Assembly: GCF_001298445.1 (NCBI RefSeq)
Contig: NZ_CP012036.1
Coordinates: forward strand, 2,297,263 to 2,361,262
Source: Nostoc piscinale CENA21
GTDB lineage: Bacteria; Cyanobacteriota; Cyanobacteriia; Cyanobacteriales; Nostocaceae
Direction of reading: 5' to 3'
Length of the DNA stretch: 64,000 nucleotides
The notes under the pieces are model-generated. The model was not told the DNA's origin. It saw only the letters and a program-made list of their open reading frames with translations, and did not search any database. Shown here one piece after another: positions 29,521 to 40,560 of this stretch (positions are counted from its first letter, which is position 1; the number at the start of each line of letters is the position of its first letter). The translations under genes and the position numbers were made by a program.

Positions 29521-29966
29521 AGTTCCAACTTGCTTTGATTTCTGTTGCCTTTAAAAGTTTCTTCTCCAAATTCTCATTCAATGCGGATTAAATATAGTAT
29601 AATTTTCTAGTTTTTTACTAGAAAAAATACTACCAATTGTAAATTTTCTAGAAAGCAATAACATTACTAGTAGTCAATAATTCCCAAAATTAATCGAGTA
29701 GAGATGTTAAAAGAAAAATCTCTACTCGATTGTTTTTCTGAAATGCAAAAATTCTCTTAATATCATAATTATACGTATATATTGCTTTAGATACTATAAA
29801 TAAGTTTGCTAAAACATTAATAATTATTTGTTATTTTTGAATTTTTATTGAATCGCCTATGTTGATTATAAATAATTGAAACAAAATTTTCGTTATTCTA
29901 ATGATATTAGTAATTTATTTTTGGGAATACTGGAATCATAGTCCTTAGAGCAATGCAAAGGCTGAA
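29521..29966. other. Intergenic stretch before the giant kinase
   Basis: About 446 A/T-rich bases. It contains a small inverted repeat (ttttctagt-ttttt-actagaaaa near 29605-29627), then the terminator-like hairpin at 29692. The rest is leader or promoter sequence of the kinase gene. No open frame or RNA gene is recognised. Confidence 0.5.
29692..29736 (+). terminator. Rho-independent-like terminator
   Basis: A perfect 14-base stem (aatcgagtagagat and its complement) with a 12-base loop is followed by tgtttttctg. It probably ends the response-regulator transcript. Confidence 0.7.
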
Positions 29967-32900
29967 ATGTTACCAGTATCAGACACGATATATCCTATAT
30001 TTGGTTATCAAATCACTGAGCAAATATACTCTGGTAGTAAAACCTTAGTATATCGTGGCTTGAGAGAAACAGACCAAAAACCTGTCATTCTCAAACTGAT
30101 GCGGAATGAGTATCCTACTTTTATAGAAATTGCCCAATTTCGTAATCAATACACTATTACTCAAAATCTGGAAATTCCCGGTATTGTCAAACCATATAGC
30201 CTAGAAAACTATCGTAATGGCTATGTTTTAATTATGGAAGATTTTGGGGGTATATCTATCAAAGAATGGCGCTTAGAAAAATATAAAATTGGCGAAAGTG
30301 ACATTTCTTTCAACGATTTTTTTTAATATTGCTATTAAAATTACCACAACCTTAGAACTCCTACATCGTCATCGGATTATTCATAAAGATATCAAACCAG
30401 CTAATATTCTAATTCATCCAACTACCGGAGAAATCAAGCTTATTGACTTTAGTATCTCCACACTTTTACCGAAGGAAATTCAATCATTTACTAATCCCAA
30501 TATTTTAGAAGGCACTTTAGCTTATATTTCCCCTGAACAAACAGGACGGATGAATCGAGTTATTGACTACCGTAGTGACTTTTATTCTTTGGGTATAACT
30601 TTTTTTTGAACTCCTAACGGGAAATCTACCATTCATTAGTTCCGATCCAATGGAACTAGTTTATTCTCATATTGCTAAACAGCCACCAAAAGTTAACTCT
30701 TTTAATCCTAATATTCCGTCAATTCTATCCGAGATTGTTAACAAATTAATCGCTAAAAATGCTGAAGACCGTTATCAAAGCGGTTATGGACTCAAATATG
30801 ACTTAGATATATGTCAAAAACAATGGCAAGAAACTGGAAGTATATTACCTTTTGAATTAGCACAGAAGGATATATCCAATCAATTTACAATTCCAGAAAA
30901 ACTCTATGGCCGACAGCGTGAAGTCGAAACTTTACTGAATACTTTTGAGCGTGTGGCTAATACTCAAACAGAAATGATATTAGTCACAGGTTCCTCTGGT
31001 ATTGGTAAAACCGCTATCATTAATGAAATTCATAAACCCATTGTTAGACAACGTAGTTATTGTATTAAAGGTAAATTTGAGCAATTTCAACGTGACATAC
31101 CATTGTCAGCTTTAATCCAAGCATTACGTAACTTAATTGGACAATTATTAGCAGAGAATGATATTCATCTTCAACAATGGAAAGCCAGAATATTATCAGT
31201 ATTAGGCACACAAGCACAAGTCATCATTGATGTTATTCCTGAATTAGCCAAAATTATTGGTCAACAACCAGAAATTGTAGACTTATCTGGGAGCGCAGCC
31301 CAAAATCGATTTAATTTATTGTTTCAAAGATTTATTCAAGTATTCACTACAAAAGACCAACCACTAGTTATATTTTTAGATGATTTGCAATGGGCGGATC
31401 ATGCTTCCTTAAAATTTATTCAATTATTAATGAGTGAAAATATTTCTTCTACTCTTGTCAGTGAAACAAACGAGACAGAAGGAATCCAAGGTAATATATT
31501 ACTAATTGGTGCATATAGAGATAATGAAGTCTCTCATATCCATCCTCTAGTTTTAACATTAAATGAAATTAGAAAATCTGGCACTCAAATAAGTCAAATT
31601 CAACTTCTGCCCTTAACTCAGTCTAGTTTAAACTATTTAATCGCCGATACCCTTCATTGTTCGGAAGTATTAACTATACCTTTAACCCAAATGGTATTTG
31701 CTAAAACTCACGGAAATCCCTTTTTCGCTACACAATTCTTGAAAGGATTATATGATGAAGGGCTAATAACATTAAATTTTGAAGCGGGATATTGGCAATA
31801 TGATTTAGCAAAAATTAAAACTCTTGCTTTTACAGATGATGTTGTAGAGTTTATGGCGATTCAAATAGAAAAATTGCCACAACATACACAAAATATATTA
31901 CAACTAGCAGCTTGTATTGGCAACGAATTTGACTTAAAAACTTTAGCTATTATCTGTGAAAAATCTGTTATTGATACTGTATCAGATTTATGGCCAGCCT
32001 TAATCGAAGGACTGATCATCCCGCAAAATGATGGGTATATTTTTTTTATCAGAAGATGATTACGCAAAATTAGACGTTATTAATCATCATACTGTTAATA
32101 AATCAATTATTGATAACTATCAACTTCCTAAATATAAATTTGTACATGATCGTGTACAGCAAGCAGCTTATTCTTTAATTGCTAATGAACAAAAAAAAAT
32201 TAACTCATTTAAAAATTGGCTTACTGTTATTAAAAAATATTCACGTAACAGAAAGAGAGGAAAAAATTTTTGAGCTAGTCAATCAATTTAATATAGCTGT
32301 AGATTTGATTACCAATCCACATCAGCGTTATGAACTTGCGGAAATGAATTTAACTGCTGGACGTAAAGCTTTAGCTTCAACAGCTTACTCAGCAGCCTTG
32401 AAATATTTAAATACAGGAATTAAACTACTTACCGAATATAGTTGGAATACTGAATATACACTAACTTTATCTCTCTGGGAAACAGCAGCGGAAGCAGCGT
32501 ATTTAAATGGAGATTTTACACAAGCAGAGCAACTTGTTCAAATAGTTTTAGTTAATGTAAAGATGAATTTAGATAAAGTCAAAGTAATTGAAATTACTAT
32601 TCAATCATACGGAGCACAAAACAAAGCACAAGCAGGTGTCCAGGCTGGACTAGATTTTTTGAAATTATTTGGCATTGAATTTCCCGAACATCCCAGCCAA
32701 TTAGACATTCAACAAGCAATGGATGCAACAAATAACTACTTTATTCATAGGAGTATTGATAGTTTAATAGATTTGCCAATTATGCAAGATAAAACAGCAT
32801 TAGCAATCATGCGTGTTTTATCTAGTATTCTTGCTTTAGCCTATACCGTAATTCCAGAACTATTTCCTTTGATGGTGCTGAAACAGATCAACTTATCTCT

Positions 32901-35596
32901 GAAATATGGTAATTGTGATTTCTCCTCGTATGTGTATGTTTGTTATGGATTTATGCTTTGTGGTGCGGTAGAAGATATTGCATCCGGCTATAAATTTGGC
33001 AAATTAGCTACAAGATTATTGGCTAAATTCAGTAATAAAGAAATCAAAGCTAAAGTTATTCAGACATTTAATGCCCATGTCAAACATTGGCAAGATCCTG
33101 TTAGTGAATCTTTAAAGTATCTTTTAGAAGCTTATTCGGTAGGTTTAGAAGCTGGGGATTTGGAATTTGCTGCCTATTCCCTAAAAGCATACTGCTATAT
33201 TTCATATTTTAGTGGGAAAGTACTAAACTCTCTAGAAAGAGAGATGGCAACCTACAGTTATGCGGTTAAGCATATCAAACAAGATAGGGTTTTTTACTGG
33301 ATTGAAATTTACCGACAGACAGTTTTAAATTTAAAAGATAATGTTCAAAACCCTTGTTGTTTAATGGGTGAAGCTTACAATGAAGAAAAATTAATTTCTA
33401 TTCACAAAGAAGCTAATGATATCAATGCTCTATTATATTTCTATCTCTGTAAGCTACATCTATGTTATTTACTCAGAGAATATACTGAAGCTATTAATTA
33501 TGCTGTGAATGCCGAAAAGTATTTGTCTGGGGGAATTGGTCAATTTACATTTCCGCAATTTTTTCTTTTATGATTCTCTCGCTCGGTTAGCTATATGTCA
33601 TGAAGTTGATCCCTCTCAACAAGCAGAAATATTGGCTAAAGTTGGAATAAATCAAGAAAAAATGCAAAAATGGTCAATAAGTTCATCCAGCAATTATTTA
33701 AATAAATTTTATTTAGTAGAAGCTGAAAGATATAGAATTTTAAACCAACATCTAGAAGCAATAGAGTTTTATGAACGTGCTATTTCTTCAGCCAAGGAAA
33801 ATGAATTTATCCATGAAGAAGCCTTAGCTAATGAATTGGCTGCTAATTTTTATTTAACTTGGGATAAAGAAAAGATTGCTAAAGCTTACTTAATTGATGC
33901 TTACTACGGTTATGTACGTTGGGGAGCATTAACTAAAGCTCAAGATTTGCAAAAACGCCATCCTTATTTACTGGCGGCCATTATTCAGGAAGAACAACTC
34001 AGCCAAGATTTTCAGCAAAATCAGGAAGCAGAATTCAGTACATCTTTAACTCATAATATGGAGACTTCTATCAGCAGCCATGACACTGTTATGAGTTCTA
34101 ATACTAGTATTTCAGATATGTTAGATTTGGCATCTGTGATTAAAGCTTCCCAGGCGCTATCAGGAGAAATTAATCTGCCAGATTTGCTGTCAACGATGAT
34201 GACAGTTGTTATGGAGAATGTAGGTGCATCTAAATGTGTTTTAGTTTTGAATGAAGCTGATCATTCAAATTTTACGGTCAGAGCTATTAGTTCAATTGTT
34301 AATTTAGCATGTGTTTATACAGAATTTACTGCCATTGATTTAGAGTCTTCCACTGATGTACCGCAGGCAGTAATTAACTATGTTAAACGTAGTCGAGAAA
34401 TCTTAGTGGTTGATGATGCGATAAATCAGGCGTTTCTGGCAACAGATATCTATGTTATGCAGGAACAGCCAAAAAGTCTGTTGTGTATGCCGATGATTAA
34501 TCAAAACCAACTGCTGGGGATATTATATCTAGAAAATAATTTAGCTACAGGTGCATTTACAAACGATCGCCTAGAAGTTCTCAAACTTTTAACTAGTCAA
34601 GCTACAATCTCTTTAGAGAATGCAATACTCTATGAGAATTTAAATAAAACTAAGCAACAATTAGAAGAATATAATCATAATTTAGAAGCAAAAGTTACAG
34701 AAAGAACCAACGAACTGAAAGATAAAAATGATAGATTGCAACAAGCACTCCAGGAGTTAAAAAGAACTCAAGCCCAATTAATTCAAAGTGAAAAAATGTC
34801 TTCTTTGGGTCAAATGGTAGCGGGTATTGCCCATGAAATTAACAATCCCATCAATTTTATTCATGGCAATATTGTACATACTAATGATTATGTAAGTGAT
34901 TTACTGGAATTAATGGATTTATATCAACAAGAATATCCCGATCCAACACCGATAATTGCTGAAAAAACTGAGGAAATAGATTTACAATTTTTGGTTGAGG
35001 ATTTACCAAAAACGATAGATTCGATGAAAATGGGTAGTTCACGTATTCGTGATATTGTTTTAGGTTTACGCAATTTTTCTCGCTTAGATGAATCGGATAT
35101 GAAACCTGTTGATATTCATCAGGGTATCGATAATACTTTAATGATTTTGCAAAATCAATTAAAAGAAAAGAATAATTTACCAGAAATTTTAGTTATTAAA
35201 GAATATGCTATTTTACCAGAAGTAACTTGTTATGCAGGTCAACTAAATCAAGTTTTTATGAATGTTTTGAGTAATGCAATTGATGTGTTAAGAGGCAGTT
35301 TTTTAAATACTCAATGTCTGCAAAATCATCAACAGCCTCAAATTAAAATTTGTACAGAGTTAACAGCATCTCGGATGATCAGAATTACGATCGCAGATAA
35401 TGGTGGTGGTATCCCAGAAGATATTAGTCAAAAAATATTTGATCCATTTTTCACCACTAAAGATGTAGGTGGTGGTACTGGTTTAGGGTTGTCAATTAGT
35501 TATCAAATTGTAGTTGACAAACATCAGGGAAATTTATTTTATCATTCTGAACTAAATCAGGGTACTGAGTTTGTGATTGAGATACCAATGCGATAA
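29967..35596 (+). pseudogene. Ser/Thr kinase-AAA ATPase-GAF-histidine kinase, five frameshifts
   Basis: Together the frames encode one protein of about 1874 residues, of the trifunctional kinase family common in Nostocales (HstK-like). In order there is a Ser/Thr kinase domain with the catalytic loop IIHKDIKPANIL (~137) and DFS in place of DFG, an AAA/STAND ATPase with GSSGIGKT (~341) and FLDDLQWAD, and a long TPR-like helical middle. A GAF domain (~1400-1550), a coiled coil, then HisKA with GIAHEINNPINF (~1619) and HATPase with GGTGLGLSIS complete it. Breaks lie at T8 30317-30324, T8 30600-30607, T8 32040-32047, A9 32191-32199 and T6 33559-33564. One base fewer in each gives one open frame. 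The signal sensed is unknown. Confidence 0.88.
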
Positions 35597-35631
35597 ATGG
35601 TAAATTAAATATGTCCTGATTCAAATTGCTA

Positions 35632-36756
35632 ATGAATAGCGATCGTCCTGCAATTTTCTCATTCTTTGCTGGTGCTGGTTTTCTCGATTTAGGCTTTGAA
35701 CATAGCGGGTTTAATGTTGTGTATGTGAATGAAATTTTCTCACCTTTCATGACAGCATACCGTTATTCCAGAGAATTACTCAAATCACCACTACCTGAAT
35801 ACGGATATCATCATGGAGAAGCAGGTGATGTCAGTAAGCTGGTTGAAGGAATACAAGCACAAGGTTTATTAGAACTAGTCAAAGATTGCCGCAAGTCTAA
35901 GAATATTATTGGTTTTATTGGTGGCCCGCCTTGTCCTGATTTTTCGATTGCTGGGAAAAATCAAGGCTACTTAGGAGATAACGGTAAACTTTCGTCCGCC
36001 TACATTGAATTAATTTGCCAGAATCTCCCTGATTTCTTTTTATTTGAAAATGTTAAGGGATTATGGCGAACAAAAAAACATCGATTATTTTTTGAATCTT
36101 TAAAAATCCGCTTACAGCAAGTAGGCTATATTTTTAACGAACGCTTAATTAATGCTCTTGAATATGGTGTACCTCAAAATAGGGAAAGAATTATTTTGAT
36201 AGGTTTTCATCAGCATTTTATCAATCAAAATGAAATAAAAAAACAATTAAATCTAGACTTTTGGCAAAAATACATAACACATTCTCAAGCTAAAATTTTT
36301 GCTTGTCCTTGGCCGCAATGCCAATCATTTCAAGCAGATTCTTTATTACCTTGTCCGGATAATATTATTCCAGAATTAACTATTGAATTTTGGTTTAGAA
36401 AAAATAACATTCAGGCGCATCCTAATACTCAGCATTATTTTCAACCCAGAGCCGGGATGAGTAAGTTTGCGACTGTCGGTGAAGGAGATGATTCTAAAAA
36501 ATCTTTTAAACGTCTGCACCGTTGGCGTTATTCTCCCACAGCTTGCTATGGCAATAATGAAGTACATTTACATCCTTATAAAATGCGGCGAATTTCTGTA
36601 GCCGAAGCTTTAGCCATACAATCTTTACCAGGAAATTTTGTACTTCCTGAACTGATGTCTTTGACTAATATGTTTAAATCCATTGGTAATGGTGTACCTT
36701 ACTTGCTGTCTCAGGGGTTGGCGAGAACTATTCTTGATTTTTTAGGAATTAATTAA
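35632..36756 (+). CDS. Orphan DNA (cytosine-5) methyltransferase
   Basis: A C5-cytosine methylase of about 374 residues. Motif I is FSFFAGAGFLDLGFE, motif IV is GGPPCPDFS with the catalytic Cys, motif VI is FLFENVKG, motif VIII is QNRERIILIG, and motif X is KSIGNGVPYLLSQGLA. Start: ATG 35632 is preferred over TTG 35626. No restriction enzyme gene flanks it, so it is an orphan. It begins 35 bases after the giant kinase and might share its transcript. The target sequence is unknown; a link to the abundant CGATCG core of HIP1 is possible but not shown. Confidence 0.9.
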   Translation: MNSDRPAIFSFFAGAGFLDLGFEHSGFNVVYVNEIFSPFMTAYRYSRELLKSPLPEYGYHHGEAGDVSKLVEGIQAQGLLELVKDCRKSKNIIGFIGGPPCPDFSIAGKNQGYLGDNGKLSSAYIELICQNLPDFFLFENVKGLWRTKKHRLFFESLKIRLQQVGYIFNERLINALEYGVPQNRERIILIGFHQHFINQNEIKKQLNLDFWQKYITHSQAKIFACPWPQCQSFQADSLLPCPDNIIPELTIEFWFRKNNIQAHPNTQHYFQPRAGMSKFATVGEGDDSKKSFKRLHRWRYSPTACYGNNEVHLHPYKMRRISVAEALAIQSLPGNFVLPELMSLTNMFKSIGNGVPYLLSQGLARTILDFLGIN

Positions 36757-36963
36757 GACAAAACTATGGTATTGCTGTAAGCACAAATTGTCTAAAATAT
36801 ACATAATTTTAGTTACAATTACTAAATCAACTTAAGATGTCTCCAACTATAACTGAAATAATTAGCTGGTTTTGGAGTTAAATTCCTAGTTAATGTGGTT
36901 TAATATATAATAAATGTCTTAATTTTTTATAAAGCTTAATAATCATTCATAGGCAAAAGTTCA

Positions 36964-37644
36964 ATGGCAGCAGACTATCCAGATATTGATATTGCGCCAT
37001 TTATCGATCACGCCCTGTTAACGCCAACGGCTACTCCAGAGCAGGTTGAGCAATGGTGTGAACAAGCATATAGATTTAACTTTGCGGCGGTTTGCATTTA
37101 CCCTACCCACGTTAAGCAAGCAGCAGAACTCCTACAAAACAAAAAGCCAAAAGTTTGTACTGTGATTGGTTTTCCGTCGGGAGCCACAACTTCAGCCGTT
37201 AAGCTGTATGAAGCGCAAGAAGCGGTAGAAAATGGCGCTACTGAGTTAGATTTAGTACTTAATTTAAGCTGGTTGAAGATCGGAAAAACCGAAGAAGTTC
37301 ACCGAGAAATTGCTGAGATTTGTGAAGAAACAGGGCAAACAGTCAAGGTAATTTTAGAAACTGGTCTGCTGACAGATGCCGAAAAAAGACTAGCAGCAGA
37401 AATATGTATGGATGCGGGTGCAGCATTCCTGAAAACTAGTACAGGTTGGAATGGCAGTGCGACAGTAGCGGATGTGCGTCTTTTGAAAGAAATAGTCCGA
37501 GACAGGATAGGAATTAAAGCTTCTGGGGGTATTCGGACTCACGAACAAGCCTTAGACTTAATCCTAGCGGGTGCTACAAGATTGGGGACATCTCGCGGTA
37601 TAGATTTGCTTCACCAGCGCGATAATCTGGAGAAAGGGGAATAG
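36964..37644 (+). CDS. deoC: Deoxyribose-phosphate aldolase
   Basis: A 226-residue class I aldolase that splits 2-deoxyribose 5-phosphate into glyceraldehyde 3-phosphate and acetaldehyde. Visible signatures are IDHALLTPTAT, CTVIGFPSGAT, ELDLVLN, the Schiff-base lysine in FLKTSTGW, and KASGGIRT with the second active-site lysine. It starts at ATG 36964 after a 207-base A/T-rich promoter region. recO follows on the same strand after a heptamer array; this deoC-recO order is usual in cyanobacteria. Confidence 0.95.
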   Translation: MAADYPDIDIAPFIDHALLTPTATPEQVEQWCEQAYRFNFAAVCIYPTHVKQAAELLQNKKPKVCTVIGFPSGATTSAVKLYEAQEAVENGATELDLVLNLSWLKIGKTEEVHREIAEICEETGQTVKVILETGLLTDAEKRLAAEICMDAGAAFLKTSTGWNGSATVADVRLLKEIVRDRIGIKASGGIRTHEQALDLILAGATRLGTSRGIDLLHQRDNLEKGE

Positions 37645-37756
37645 TCATTTGTCCTTTGTCTTTCCTCCTCAGCTAATGAACGCCAGTGAGAAAGCCGGCG
37701 AAACCACCCCATGCACTGGCTGTTAATGACTAGTGACTGATGACTAATGATTCATG
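37645..37756. repeat. Heptameric repeat arrays between deoC and recO
   Basis: The left block reads gtcatttgtcctttgtcttt and the right block aatgactagtgactgatgact. Between them is unique sequence with cgccagtgag and catgcactggc. The right block runs up to the recO start codon. Confidence 0.65.
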
Positions 37757-38656
37757 AGTAAAACTTATAAAGCAACTGGTATTAATCTTAAAACTCAGGT
37801 GCTGGGCGAGTCAGACAGAATAGTGACAATCTTGACACGAGAATTTGGTCTGATTCGCGCAGTTGCACCAGGGGCGCGTAAGCATAACTCTAGCCTGGGT
37901 GGTCGGAGTGGGATGTTTGTTGTGAATGAACTACTGATTGCGAAAGGGCGATCGCTCGATAAAATTACTCAAGCACAAACCTTAAAAACCTATCCCGGTT
38001 TAGCTCAAGATTTAGGAAAATTAGCCGCAGGTCAGTATTTAGCAGAAATAGCCTTATCTCAGGCTTTGAGCGAACAACCCCAAGAAGAACTTTATGAGTT
38101 ACTGAATGCACATCTTCATCAATTAGAAATCCTCCCAAAAGCTGAAATATCATCTGTGTACGCATATCTCGCTTTGGGAGTGTTTCAACTTTTAGTTTTA
38201 GCAGGACTGACACCGCAAATCCAAGCCTGTTGTTTAACTCAAAAGCCTCTCACGCCAGACTTTACCAACCCCAACTGGCAAGTTGGATTTAGTGTTCCGA
38301 CTGGTGGGGTAATTTGTTTAGAGGTATGGGAAAGTTTACGCAGAAAACGCGAGAAAGAAAAATGGGAAAATAGAAATCATTCCGAATTTTCCCCATCAGC
38401 AAATTCTCCTATCCCTAGTTACGAGACTGTTGTTCATCGACAAGAAATTCCAGTTATTTCCTGTCGTTTGAGTGCTAGAGAATTAGCTCTGCTCCAACAA
38501 CTGTCACAACCAGAGATAATGCAAATTGATGGAATTAGAGATAATGGCTGGTTATCGATTGAGCAGATTTTACGTCAGTATGCTCAGTATCATTTAGGCC
38601 ATTCTATTCGCTCCGCTACCCTGATAGATTCTTATTTTGCTGCCAACCAACCATGA
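37754..38656 (+). CDS. recO: DNA repair protein RecO
   Basis: A 300-residue RecO: an N-terminal OB fold (GINLKTQVLGESDRIVTILT, then REFGLIRAVAPGARK) and a helical C-terminal part with a Cys pair (QACCLTQ). RecO anneals single strands and helps RecR load RecA on SSB-coated DNA. It begins at ATG 37754 at the end of a heptamer array. Its stop overlaps the next gene's start by 4 bases (ATGA). Confidence 0.92.
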   Translation: MSKTYKATGINLKTQVLGESDRIVTILTREFGLIRAVAPGARKHNSSLGGRSGMFVVNELLIAKGRSLDKITQAQTLKTYPGLAQDLGKLAAGQYLAEIALSQALSEQPQEELYELLNAHLHQLEILPKAEISSVYAYLALGVFQLLVLAGLTPQIQACCLTQKPLTPDFTNPNWQVGFSVPTGGVICLEVWESLRRKREKEKWENRNHSEFSPSANSPIPSYETVVHRQEIPVISCRLSARELALLQQLSQPEIMQIDGIRDNGWLSIEQILRQYAQYHLGHSIRSATLIDSYFAANQP

Positions 38657-40245
38657 TGCAACCATCTGATTTGGATCGAAAAATCCTTCCTTTATCACCA
38701 AGCCACACCAAAAAACCGAGTCGAACAAATACTTCTAATGTGACTAATCATTTGAAGCCTGTTCCCATCTCTAAAAATAGTCAAATTTACAACCAAGAAA
38801 TTTCTCAACCCGATGTTTCAACCAATGGTAAAGAATGGACATCGGATACAGTCGTCAATATTGCTGCCCCCAGCCACAAAGAACAAAGTTTACCAGCCGC
38901 AACTGCAACCGAAAAAGCTGCTGGGAATGGTTCTGGTGGTGAAGCGAACTCAGATACAGTACAACAGCAAGGATTCTTACCTGTCTTAAAAAATCCTAAT
39001 TTCTTAGCACTTTGGGGTGGACAAGTGTTTTGTCAACTGGCTGATAAAGTGTACTTAGTATTGATGATTGCTTTAATCAATACTCACTTTCAAGCCAGTA
39101 GTCAAAGCATTAGTGGTTGGGTATCAGCATTGATGATGGCATTTACGATTCCAGCCGTATTATTTGGTTCAGTGGCAGGAGTATTTGTAGATCGTTGGTC
39201 AAAAAAAGCAGTTTTGGTAGCAACAAATATCTGGCGGGGTATTTTGGTGTTGGTGATTCCTGTGTTGTTGTGGTTAACTCATGATTGGCAACCAATCGGA
39301 GTTTTACCAGTAGGTTTTGCCATAATTTTGGGTGTGACTTTTTTGGTGTCCACACTGACGCAGTTTTTTGCGCCAGCCGAACAAGCAGCAATTCCGTTGG
39401 TAGTCGAAGAACAACACTTACTTTCGGCAAACTCTCTATATACAACAACCATGATGGCTTCAGTTATTATTGGCTTTGCCATCGGTGAACCGATTTTAGC
39501 GATCGCAGATAGTATATGGGCGCAGTTTGGTGGTAGCAATGGTTTGGGTAAAGAAATTTTAGTGGGTGGCAGTTATGCGATCGCTGGTGTAATTTTAATG
39601 TTATTAACCACCAAAGAAAAACCCCACGCTCCCGATACGGAATTTCCTCATGTTTTCTCAGACTTACGTGATGGTTTTGCTTACCTCAAAGCTAATCATC
39701 AAGTGCGGAATGCTTTAGTCAGACTGATTATTTTGTTTTCTGTCTTTGCCGCTTTAACAGTGTTGGCAGTACGGATGGCAGAAGTTATTCCGAATTTAAA
39801 AGCTTCGCAATTTGGTTTTTTACTAGCAGCAGGTGGTGTAGGTATTGCAGTTGGCGCAACAATTTTAGGACAGTTTGGGCAACGCTTCTCCTATTCTCAA
39901 CTCGGCCTGTATGGTTGTTTAGGAATGGCAGTATCTTTAATTGGTTTGGCTTTATTTACAACACAATTGTGGTTGGTGTTATTGTTTGTAGCTATATTGG
40001 GGATTTTTGGCGCTTTAGTTGGTATTCCAATGCAAACTGCGATTCAAACAGAAACTCCCCCAGAAATGCGGGGTAAAGTATTTGGTTTGCAAAATAATGT
40101 GATTAATATTGCCTTGACTTTACCTTTAGCACTAGCCGGTGTCGCTGAAACCTTCGTCGGATTGAAAGCTGTCTTTTTGGGACTAGCTGCGATCGTATTT
40201 TTTGGTGGAATTTTAACTTGGTATAACTCCCGTCAGTCTGCTTGA
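38653..40245 (+). CDS. Major facilitator superfamily transporter with polar N-terminal extension
   Basis: A 530-residue protein: about 110 low-complexity polar residues, then a 12-span MFS core beginning LKNPNFLALWGGQVFCQLAD. The MFS signature is GVFVDRWSKKAVLV. Late spans include LLAAGGVGIAVGATILG and the family's PPEMRGKVFGLQNNVIN. It resembles the MFS_3 group of putative drug or siderophore exporters; the substrate is unknown. It overlaps recO by 4 bases, implying translational coupling. Confidence 0.85.
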   Translation: MMQPSDLDRKILPLSPSHTKKPSRTNTSNVTNHLKPVPISKNSQIYNQEISQPDVSTNGKEWTSDTVVNIAAPSHKEQSLPAATATEKAAGNGSGGEANSDTVQQQGFLPVLKNPNFLALWGGQVFCQLADKVYLVLMIALINTHFQASSQSISGWVSALMMAFTIPAVLFGSVAGVFVDRWSKKAVLVATNIWRGILVLVIPVLLWLTHDWQPIGVLPVGFAIILGVTFLVSTLTQFFAPAEQAAIPLVVEEQHLLSANSLYTTTMMASVIIGFAIGEPILAIADSIWAQFGGSNGLGKEILVGGSYAIAGVILMLLTTKEKPHAPDTEFPHVFSDLRDGFAYLKANHQVRNALVRLIILFSVFAALTVLAVRMAEVIPNLKASQFGFLLAAGGVGIAVGATILGQFGQRFSYSQLGLYGCLGMAVSLIGLALFTTQLWLVLLFVAILGIFGALVGIPMQTAIQTETPPEMRGKVFGLQNNVINIALTLPLALAGVAETFVGLKAVFLGLAAIVFFGGILTWYNSRQSA

Positions 40246-40560
40246 CAAAAGCAATAATTTATTATTGACTTTGATTTCATGGTAAACTGAACTCATCAAT
40301 AATTTCGTGCCTTTTTGCTGGGAATAAACCTGAGATTACGCAGAATAAAGTTGTATTCCAAGTGTAAAATTAACAGCTTATTCATTAAATCAATCAATCC
40401 GAACATCGATTGTTTTCATCAGCTAATCAGCAAATTGAGCAATAGTTGATATCGGTGCTTTTTCAACACCAATTGTTTAGTAAAATCAGGTTCTAGTCAA
40501 ATACAGCTAAGGCGCAAAAATCATAAATAAAACCAGCTTTCTTATAACTAATTTTAAAGA
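40246..40560. other. Intergenic stretch, probable promoter region
   Basis: 315 bases with no open frame. It holds several short direct repeats (aatcaatc, agctaatcagcaa) but no hairpin or RNA gene that I can support. It should contain the promoter of the glycosyltransferase gene. Confidence 0.4.
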
